From the NCBI GenBank assembly GCA_022315425.1, contig JAIUPT010000020.1:558001-622000 (forward strand): 64,000 bases of DNA, in the 5' to 3' direction. Below the pieces are notes generated by a model that ran no database searches, was not told the origin of the DNA, and saw nothing but the letters and a program-made list of their open reading frames with translations. Made by a program: the position numbers and the translations under genes. Positions 56,160 to 64,000 of the stretch are shown in pieces. Position 1 is the stretch's first letter. Each line of letters starts with the position of its first letter. The stretch comes from Pseudevernia furfuracea. Lineage: Eukaryota > Ascomycota > Lecanoromycetes > Lecanorales > Parmeliaceae.

Positions 56160-57693
56160 ATGGAAATTCTTCTAACGGCTTTGCTTCTCCTTCCTGGTGC
56201 TTTCTCCCTACATGCCTCTTCATCTACCAACACTACCGCTACAGCTCCGTGCGTGTCGCATGTACCCCAAACTGCAGTCGACACCGACATGGTAATAACA
56301 ATATGGAATCAAACCAACTGTAAGGGATCAGCTGGCACATCGTACCAACTGATCTATGAGCGGAACTCCTGGCAAAATAGTTTTTTCAAGTCTTATACCT
56401 TAAGCCGTACGTATTTTCTCCATCTCTTTTCTTCCTCTTCATATTGCCTCTGAGCTCTTGAAACATGCCAGAGGAAAGGATATTAGCTTATCAAAAATAC
56501 TCCTGACACATCTATCATGACTCGCTCTCTCTCATTTCGAAAACGCAATGCTGACTTGAAGACCTCCAGGTGTTCTGCACTCCAACGAAAGGATCGACTT
56601 TAGTAGGCCTCCATTCCAAGATGAGACTACCAGTGAATGCCAACGACAATGTGGGGTTTACAATGGTACCCAAACGCTAGCAAACGCAATAGACGTTCAT
56701 CAAAATGGCACGTGTTACGAGACTTTGAGTGATATATCTTGCTTCAGGCTATCTACTTTTGCTCTTACAAACGCCAGTTCAACGAATTCAGCTTCTGGTA
56801 TACTTTCAAGCTCTTTCACGGCGGCAACCGAGAAACCGTCCGCCTCAAGCACTTCAAAAATCTCTCATAATACCACAATCCATGGATCGCTTGTCTCTAG
56901 CACTGCAAGAAGTTTGATCGCCACGTCAAGCAATAAAGTGCCTGTCTTTAGCACTTCAAGGGCTTCTAATACCACATCAAGTACTCCCATGTCCAAAGCC
57001 AGCGCTAAAGCAAGCTCAGGGACAAGATCAGTCTCTCCCACGTCGATTCTAAGCACTCCAACAAGCCTCGAGATCACAGTGACTACTCCAACCTCCAAGC
57101 TTAATCCTCCAGCAAGCTCCAGGACCACATCTGCCACTTCCACCACCACTCCTAATACTCCAGCAAGCTCTGCAACCACATCTACCACTCCCACCTCCAT
57201 ATCAAAAACTTCAGAAAGCTCTGGGGCCATATCGAGTACTCCACTTTCGAAGCCTAGCATTACAGCGAGCTCCGAGACCACTTCGGTCTCTAGCAAAAGT
57301 ACCATGTCGACTTCAGAAAGCTCTGGGGCCATATCGAGTACTCCACTTTCGAAGCCTAGCAATACAGCAAGCTCCGAGACCACTTCGGTATCTAGCAAAA
57401 GTACCACGTCGACTTCAGAAAGCTCTGGGGCCATATCGAGTACTCCAACTTCGAAGCCCAGCAATCCAGCAAGCTCCGGGACCACTTCGGTCTCTAGCAG
57501 AATTACCACGTCGACTACTGCCACCTCGAAAAGCAGCACTCTAGCAAACTCCAGCACAACGTCGTTCTACACCCCGCCCGCGCTCTTCTCCGTTGTATCC
57601 AGCATTACCTCTAGTACTACGTCGATCTCTATCCCACCAGCAATGTTCTCGGTCATTAGCAGCACGTCTGCTTCCCCCACGTCCACCTCCTAG
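56160..57693 (+). CDS. secreted Ser/Thr-rich protein with 34-residue repeats
   Basis: Two exons, 56160-56406 and 56570-57693, joined by a 163 bp intron; 456 residues. Signal peptide MEILLTALLLLPGAFSLHA. A cysteine-bearing N-terminal domain of ~140 residues follows (VITIWNQTNCKGSAGTSY, then SECQRQCGVYNGTQ and GTCYETLSDISCF), with several N-glycosylation sequons. From about residue 165 it is almost pure Ser/Thr with Pro/Lys. It includes three tandem 34-residue units at 57211-57516 (each beginning SESSGAISSTP). The end is hydrophobic-poor, so GPI anchoring is not clear. The plan is that of a cell-surface adhesin or wall glycoprotein; the N-terminal domain resembles no family I can name. Confidence 0.7.
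57211..57516 (+). repeat. 102-bp coding repeat, three tandem copies
   Basis: Units start at 57211, 57313 and 57415 with tcagaaagctctggggcc and keep the reading frame. Copies 1 and 2 differ at only a few positions, indicating recent duplication. Confidence 0.9.
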
Positions 57694-59189
57694 TATTTCA
57701 CCAATAACAATCTCATGAACCTACATCAATATATGACAACATTGAATGAGGTGGTTAAGTTGCGAATTGAAATCTTTTGAAGATGAAACGCATAGCATAT
57801 AGAAAGAACAGAGATCCTCAAGATCATTTCATTTGAGGTAGAATCAATGACGTTGGCAACAGCATGACAGATTCTCGGCTGAATGTCATCCGTCTGTGTG
57901 AGTTTTTCTGTATGTAAGCTTCAAATGAGCACACCGTCGCACAGCCGTGAAAGTGGGATACGAATAGCAGGTGTGGGAGCAATGAAGGGCCCCTTCACAA
58001 GCCTGCTGAGCGAAATACGCGGTGAGTATCCAACGTAAGCAAAGGCCTCTAGAACCAATCAGCATTCCTTGTGGCGCGTAAGCATCAAGGGTGTTGGATG
58101 CGAAAGTGGACGGCATCAAGGAGTCCAACAGGAAAGCTGAGGAACGACTGAGGGAGATCTATCAAGTTTTCAATGACAATATAGCCAAGACACAAACAAA
58201 CTAATAAATGACGGGTAAAGCAGCTTGGGTCAAAAGGCTAGCTGCAATACGTCGAGGGCAGAAAGGCAGGGCCTGAGGAATCGGCTGTTGTCATTAGCAG
58301 TTCATTTAAGCCTCATGATACACGCGGTGGCCTCGAGATGGTGACCGCCGTTCGCGGATAAGGAGAGACACTATCGAATGGCGAGAGAAAGATTTCCGCG
58401 ATGGAAGCTGAGGCAATCAGACAGGGATCGATTGATAGAATAGACAAGAATGCCCGGTTATCCTTCGTGCCCTTTGTTATCACGATTGTGTGGTCACCTG
58501 ATAAGAGGATCCATATCGACAAGCACATCCTTCCAACAGGTCACAACCTCCGTCTCGACAAGGTACTTGCTCTTGCAGCATTTTCTCACCACCATGACTG
58601 TCTCAACGATGACATCACCGACTTCTAGCCAGAGAGGCGATTAGGTTACACCTTCGCTCCGATGTGGTGTTCGGAGTGAAAGCCTCGTGCCCATCAATCT
58701 GAAGGCGCCCCGAGTGTCACAGAAGCTTCGAGCGTGATTGTGATATCACGAGGACATCACCAGCTTCCCTTTAGGTTTCGCTTCATGAATGCTAGACCAT
58801 ACGCTCATCTGTACGGAGGCATCTTTAAATCAAGAAGATCTATCCTCGACTTTTTTCGCGCGTAGCCATGTGCACTAGCAAGACCACTGGCAAGGCGAAC
58901 TCCTGTGTGGGAGCAGAAGACTGAACAGCTTCATACGGAAGTCTGTGGCGGAAGCTCCTGGCATTAATCGTAAACATGATGTTAGAATTTGATGACGGCT
59001 TGATTGTTATTCCATGGAGTTTACTTGTAGTACATGCCAAGCATAATAGGGCTGAGGTGCTGAATCCCAACACATGATATAATCGGATCCAACATTCCAT
59101 GACAGCCGATTTGCAAGCACGCTGCGTCAGTACACCATCAAAAACTCATATGCTTTCATACTTGGTTCGGGTACAGCGCCGCCATGCAT
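57694..59189. other. intergenic, no gene recognised
   Basis: About 1.5 kb with short frames only. Confidence 0.35.
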
Positions 59190-60230
59190 CTATTCGGAAG
59201 TCTCACTTGACTGCGAGCTCGAAGACTTTGATGGCACCTGACGCGACACCAGCCGCTTTCTTCCCTTTCGCCCTTCCAAGACGAGTTCCGGCGCGTCTTT
59301 AGAGTCCTCCAAAAATGTATTCCCTTGGCAAACTGGATTGAGCCATCTGAAAAACAGGTCCCTCTTCGCCTCGAAGTCGTGAGGCCTTACACGGCCGACT
59401 GTATTTCCTTCGGCCTCTTTCGCTTCGAAGCCATCGAACTGCTCAAATGTGCTGCATTTGACCTCGAGCTTCCCAGTGTTTATATTGAAGTGGGCGATCA
59501 TAATTCGAGCTTTCTGACCGTGGATGGAGAGGAGGAGCACCTAAGGAAGTGTTAGCTGTCGAAGCATGTATCGTGGAAGTGATGACCCCACTGGAACGTT
59601 ATGGACGCAAAGCGTTGGATCTGCCATCATCCCCTTCATACATCTGATCAAAATCTGAAGCTCGCTCCGCAGTATGACTCCTTCTCTGCCCTCGTCACCG
59701 TGCGACGCATGATAAATCTGATGTGGATTGTGATCATTAAAATATGCACGGGAAAGCCGCCAAGGTACAGAGGGAGGTGCATTGCTTTCGACGTGAAGAT
59801 CCTCGTAGTTGAACATCTCACGAGGCACCCAGGCCGACGAGCTTTTTGGCCAAACACAACCACACCCATCTGTGGATACCTTGCGCTCTTGAAGTTCGTG
59901 AAACCACATCTCGATTGCGAGACCGGAATCCTCAAGGTCCCACACGTCCCGAGCTGGACCAGAGTCTGGATAATCGGCAGCTTCGTAGGGTTCCATTTCT
60001 TCGAGTGGGTCAGATGGCCTTAACTCGGCGAATCTTTCTTCTGTCATACAAGCGAAGTAGTCATCAGTGTCGGCCAGATCCCAGTCCTGCTTCTGGATAT
60101 TGACACCCCTCAAGAAACATTCGCTCAGATAGACATCAGCGGATTGCTCTACAAGGTGGAGGATCTGTTGGAGCGTGCTGTAGATCATTCGTATAGTGGG
60201 ACCAACTTTCCAGACGGACACTTGCTTCAT
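59190..60230 (-). CDS. unrecognised cytosolic protein of fungal type
   Basis: Two exons, 60230-59592 and 59540-59190, around a 51 bp intron; 329 residues. The splice joins HNVPV to LLLSIHGQKARIMIAHFN, a continuous-looking core. The first exon is rich in Trp and acidic residues (DWDLADTDDYFACMTEERF; AIEMWFHELQE) and has MADPTLCVHN before the splice. There is no signal peptide or membrane span. The C-terminus is Lys/Arg/Ser-rich (GRKGRKRLVSRQVPSKSSSS). I have seen similar HNVPVLL..IHG segments in fungal hypothetical proteins of unknown function; I give no role. The ATG at 60230 is the first in frame. Confidence 0.6.
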
Positions 60231-61201
60231 CGCTATGTCTCTATTGAGTTGTCGATACTAATACGCGTGCGCATGGACGAAGATGTCGAGGGAAGCAATA
60301 ATAAACAAAGATGCCCGACTTGGCAGCTAATCACTAGAACAACAGCTTAGCGGCGCCTATAACCTTAAAATATTCAAGGGACCCTATATGTACAGTTGTA
60401 CTTGGAGCCAGGTTGTAGTGAACACTCGTTTATCTGGCTCTGAACTGGTCGCAGTCATCTAACCAATATATTGCCAAAACCGTGCTAGTACGTTGACACC
60501 CCTCAGACATATTGACCGACCTTTGACACCGGTAGCTTGCTTTTAGCGTTGCTTGCAAGTCACAGTACTCACCACCGTACTGCCATCATAATTAGCGGAA
60601 GCCCAACTCCCTATAGTCCACCTGCCATTTCTTGTTTAGTGGACACATAATCATTGGTCTCCTGATTCGATTTTTGCAATGCCATCAGAGATCCCAGCGT
60701 TACCTAGAAGATGGCTAGGAAGCTTTCCGAGGAAAAGAAAGTGCCAACAAGCGTGCAAAAGTGGAAAACATTAGCTGCGGAATGGCGTGCCTTGGGACTG
60801 CTGACTTATTTCAAGAAGCCGTTCGTCAACGAAGTGGAATCTATCCTGATTGATTGGTTGATCGATTGATTGGCCAAGTCATACTGGGCAGCCTCCGAGT
60901 CACCCCGCGAGTTTCACAGGCGTCAAAAGCCCAGCCAGAAGAATTCTTACCACGGCCTCCCACGCCCTGAATGGATTCTTACGCTGTCTTAAACAAAGTC
61001 GCTACGGGTTCCAAGTCCCCAAATGATGGAGATTGAGCCCTCAGTAGCCCGACTGAAAGAACCCTCAGTATCCCGCGTTAGTAAGAAAAGGAAAGGCCCC
61101 CAGAACTACTGCGCGGCGCCTGAGCAACCCTTCTGAATGGACTTTATCCTCAAAATAGGCTTTCACAAGAGGGCACCCTTTTCTAGCGAATAGTTTATCC
61201 A
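60231..61201. other. intergenic, no gene recognised
   Basis: About 1 kb. A short gattgattgg-type repetition lies near 60848-60875. Confidence 0.35.
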
Positions 61202-61747
61202 TCAACTGTGAGGCCTACCAAGGATCTTGGGGCACAAATTCAGTTCATTAAACAAGCCGCAACCTGCACTGACGTAATATGTCCAATCCATTTGTACTCG
61301 ACGAACAGGGGCATAGTGGTCTTCATTAGCTTGGTATAAGTAAAGCGCAAGGTCGCTATCAACGTTTCGATTCGGGCCTTTTCTCTTCAAGTCACTTGAA
61401 ATAGATCCACACCCGGCCTTCTCACATGAACCTTCCCGGCAAGAATCTCGTCTACAAGGGCTAGATTTCGCCCTCCCATACCGATTCGCACCTATCACCT
61501 TCTTCGTTGTTCATCTTGAATCTATTGACAGAGCCGGATGAAGATAATTCTCCCCCCATAGACTCAATGAGTAGCGCCCCCCGGAAGAATTGGTCCAATT
61601 GAGAAGTTGGCTCCGGTAGCCATGATCGCTAAATATGGGCACATATAGCGCGGTTTGTTGTTGATTCGCGATATTGGCTACCCGCTCTGTGCGACATAAG
61701 TGTGTACCCCACCACAGCACTAAACACTCCCAGTCAGATTGTAACAA
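61202..61747 (-). pseudogene. possible decayed frame with internal stop
   Basis: Two collinear stretches in one frame, 61747-61514 and 61510-61202, are separated by a single in-frame TGA. The sequence has protein-like features (ALYVPIFSDHGYRSQLLNWT; DSDLALYLYQANEDHYAPVR). No family is recognised with confidence, and a chance frame is possible. Confidence 0.25.
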
Positions 61748-62475
61748 GAGAGAAGCTGTAGCCTAGTCTGATGGCTTCGGCTTCTACGAAGTCAGCATCC
61801 CCAATCTCTCCAGGCTCACGACTGCCGAATTTATCGAAGGTCATGATTGAAAAGGTGTAAGACTTCGCTGAAGAGTTGACAGAAAGCGATCTCTAGAAGG
61901 GAAAGACTCAGGGCTAGCTAAAGGACAGAGGAAGATTGCGAACGCGCTCAAAAATGCCCGTGTACATACACGATAGTCGGATTAGTCTCGCGCCAATGGG
62001 CATAGCTCAACATGCTTGGGTACGCCGAAGCTTTGGAAAGATAGAGTCTATGTCACTGTATCCTTCACTACTATATGATCAATCAGTGCAGTTCTAGACT
62101 GAAAATCTACTATGACAATCCTGCGACTATACCCTCTGCGACTGCGACTGTTTCGCGCTTAACGACGATTGCCTCGTCTTCAGTAGCATGAAAAAGCTCG
62201 AGCACAACGATATTATCCACCACCATTTAGAAAAAATCTGACACAGCAAGTACAACCCTGGCAGCTTCTCCGACGTCTTCCACCGAGACTAGCGCCAAAT
62301 GTAATGGGGAGGAGTAGCAATTCAGCGAAGACGACAAAGAACAATGGCTCGGCGAGCTCGGCGAGCCCTACATGTCAGTCCATTAAATCATGCTTCAATC
62401 GGCTCATCATCATTTCAATAACCGTCGATTCGAACCCACTACAGCACATGACAATCAGCGCTCCATGACACTCCC
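61748..62475. other. intergenic, no gene recognised
   Basis: About 730 bp without supported features. Confidence 0.35.
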
Positions 62476-62967
62476 TCAATACGCCCTAAAACTCCCCCCG
62501 CAAACCCGATTGACACCAACAAGGCCAATATAACTTCCTGGCGCATCGACAGCCACGTAATCCCCCGGGCTCAAGTGCCGATCGTACGCCGTGCAAAACC
62601 ACCTTGGCGCCGTATCACTCGCGTTCGGCGGAAAAGGCTTTCCAAGGTCGACCTCAAAGCTGAGACATGGTCCTGTGGTCGCGTTGAGAGGCTGATAGGC
62701 GACACATTGGTCGAGGCAGGACGTCGCGATGACGGCTTGAGGAGTGGTGATGTTGAGATTATCTGTGAAGAAGACTGTGTGCGCGAGTTCGAAAGCAAGC
62801 GCTACCGAGTGCTTTGAGGTCGCGAGAGGGCCGGTGGCGGGCACGATGGTATTGGCGAAATGGGCAGGCGTGGTGCAGCTTGGTTTCGTGGTGTTGGAGG
62901 ATGCATGTGCGGAGGGAAAATGGCTGTGTGCGGCTATCGCTAGCAACAAGGTTGAGGCTGACTTCAT
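62476..62967 (-). CDS. small secreted cysteine-containing protein
   Basis: 163 residues from the ATG at 62965-62967, which opens a signal peptide (MKSASTLLLAIAAHSHFPSAHA); the longer upstream frame lacks protein character. The mature part has N-glycosylation sequons (SSNTTKPSC, DNLNITT) and about six cysteines (for example SCLDQCVAY, WFCTAYDRHL, VNRVCGGSFRAY at the end). I recognise no named family. Size, secretion and cysteines make it an effector or wall-protein candidate. Confidence 0.6.
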   Translation of the reverse strand: MKSASTLLLAIAAHSHFPSAHASSNTTKPSCTTPAHFANTIVPATGPLATSKHSVALAFELAHTVFFTDNLNITTPQAVIATSCLDQCVAYQPLNATTGPCLSFEVDLGKPFPPNASDTAPRWFCTAYDRHLSPGDYVAVDAPGSYIGLVGVNRVCGGSFRAY

Positions 62968-63691
62968 CGCAACGCGAGGCAAATCGGGTACTGGCAGAGT
63001 GAGATCCTGTGGTGATTGCGGTGTCTTGGCAGGCAAAGTGTTCCGCTGAGGGCAAGGAAGGGTATTCGTCCTTTTTGTGGTACGATGATCTTTCCAATTC
63101 ACGGCATCAGGCGGCAGCCGCGCTCCCCACTGTCGGCCGAACAAGAACGAGACCTGGACCTCGCCGATGTTACATTGTGGGGAGGAACTTCTGCAGGGTC
63201 CATGTTTGACAGGGCTGCATATCCCTCGTGATTTCCTGCACAAATGATAGGAGCGGCTGGTCTTCCAAGCGGATAGGGAAAAAGGGTAGAAATATCACCA
63301 GCGACTCCTCAGTAGACAGAAAATTAGACAAATGTTTTCTACAAAGACAGATGCACAGAGCTCGACATCGTCATAGCCCTACCCACGCTTGAATTCTCTT
63401 CATTCGAGGTCTGACATATTGCGCTTGAAACTGCCGCCAATTTTCACACCATGAAATGGACCACTAGGTCCGACTTCAATGAATTGAAAATCGGATGATG
63501 CTCGAAGCTTTAGTACTAGGAGGCCTGGTTCCACTGAGCAGTACGATTTTCCAAGTACGCCAAGGTGCGATGCAGGGCGACCGTCCACTGAATAGCCATC
63601 ACAGTGAGGAAATCCTTGGGTAGCGCTGAGAGAAATTGGCTCACATATGTCCCAACCGTCAATGTAAACATAGTTAGGCCCGGATGGCATC
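62968..63691. other. intergenic, no gene supported
   Basis: About 720 bp between the permease stop and the small secreted protein. A 96-codon minus frame (63400-63690) begins right after the permease stop but shows no family features. Confidence 0.35.
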
Positions 63692-64000
63692 TTACGCTGT
63701 CTGCAACCCCATCCCTCCCGTTCTGACGCCCGCTACGAACACAACCGGGCCCTTGTAATCCCTTCTTCCTTGCACCAAATACGATACTAACGCAATAACG
63801 AGCACGCCACCCCAAATAGCAGGCCCCCAATTTGCAGTACTCGCGTCGACCGGCACGCTGACAGGGAAACAGCTGAACACGAGGGTAATCAGCGAGTAGA
63901 AAAACGCGAATAAGTTGACAGGCAAGCCCCAGCGACCAAGGCTGAAGCGCGCGGGTGGCAGGGTTTCGTGTCGGAAGCGCTTGAGGAGGAGACAGCCAAT
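63692..64000 (-). CDS. amino-acid permease (APC family), C-terminal part, cut by window edge
   Basis: The frame is open to the right edge, so most of the gene is outside. The visible ~100 residues are collinear with the end of fungal GABA/choline-type permeases: LPPARFSLGRWGLPVNLFAF, a membrane span (FFYSLITLVFSCFPVSVPV), NWGPAIWGG, a last span (VLVIALVSYLVQG) and RRDYKGPVV. Such plasma-membrane proteins import amino acids or choline with protons. The final residues (FVAGVRTGGMGLQTA) are unusual; a last intron may be missed. Confidence 0.85.
   Translation of the reverse strand: MGCLLLKRFRHETLPPARFSLGRWGLPVNLFAFFYSLITLVFSCFPVSVPVDASTANWGPAIWGGVLVIALVSYLVQGRRDYKGPVVFVAGVRTGGMGLQTA

Noticed and set aside
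62400..62470. tRNA-like T-loop (gattcgaaccc) near 62433
   Set aside because: The surrounding bases do not form a T-stem, acceptor stem or anticodon arm in either orientation.
1..64000. Secondary-metabolite gene cluster built around the methyltransferases, MFS exporter and Zn2Cys6 factor
   Set aside because: No PKS, NRPS, terpene or DMAT backbone enzyme is present, and these genes are separated by housekeeping genes.
1..64000. CRISPR arrays, rRNA genes, origins
   Set aside because: No spaced direct repeats of CRISPR type and no rRNA segments; the organism is a fungus.

Overview
This 64 kb window is nuclear DNA of a filamentous ascomycete (Pezizomycotina). The basis for that is gene-dense layout on both strands, many introns of 48-65 bp with GT..AG borders, a Zn2Cys6 regulator, a Fus3/Kss1-type MAP kinase with a TEY loop, isocitrate lyase, Sec24, Utp15, Erv1 and several secreted Ser/Thr-rich proteins. 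I cannot place the class from sequence alone. All calls come from reading translated frames and splice junctions; no database search was run.

Left part (1-12.7 kb) is mostly accessory. A 3'-5' exonuclease with a C-terminal zinc finger runs off the left edge. It is followed by a truncated LIM-finger gene, and then by a head-to-head pair: a two-span membrane protein of the DUF6601 type and a complete NLR-like gene (membrane segment, lipase-like alpha/beta hydrolase, NB-ARC, TPR). A small C2H2 gene, a dispersed repeat, decayed reading frames and an interrupted secreted-protein gene come next.

Centre (12.7-42.2 kb) is housekeeping: isocitrate lyase (glyoxylate bypass), an OTU deubiquitinase, a thiol methyltransferase, an MFS exporter, Utp15 (rRNA processing), a class I methyltransferase, Sec24 (COPII coat), a Pmk1-like MAP kinase, uroporphyrinogen-III synthase and Erv1 (divergent, in a GC-rich island), a 2OG-Fe(II) oxygenase, a DUF3253 protein, a 999-residue Pro/Ala/Glu-rich protein, a Zn2Cys6 factor and an S1-type nuclease.

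Right part (42-64 kb) is gene-poor with several secreted products (CBM19-like mucin, lysophospholipase, Ser/Thr-repeat protein, small Cys-containing protein). It also holds an Rrt8-like membrane protein, two unrecognised proteins and the end of an amino-acid permease. The long gaps carry the second copy of the dispersed repeat (with a roughly 100 bp palindromic insertion inside it), a 97 bp MITE-like inverted repeat and tandem repeats. The most interesting items are the NLR/DUF6601 pair and the small palindromic elements.
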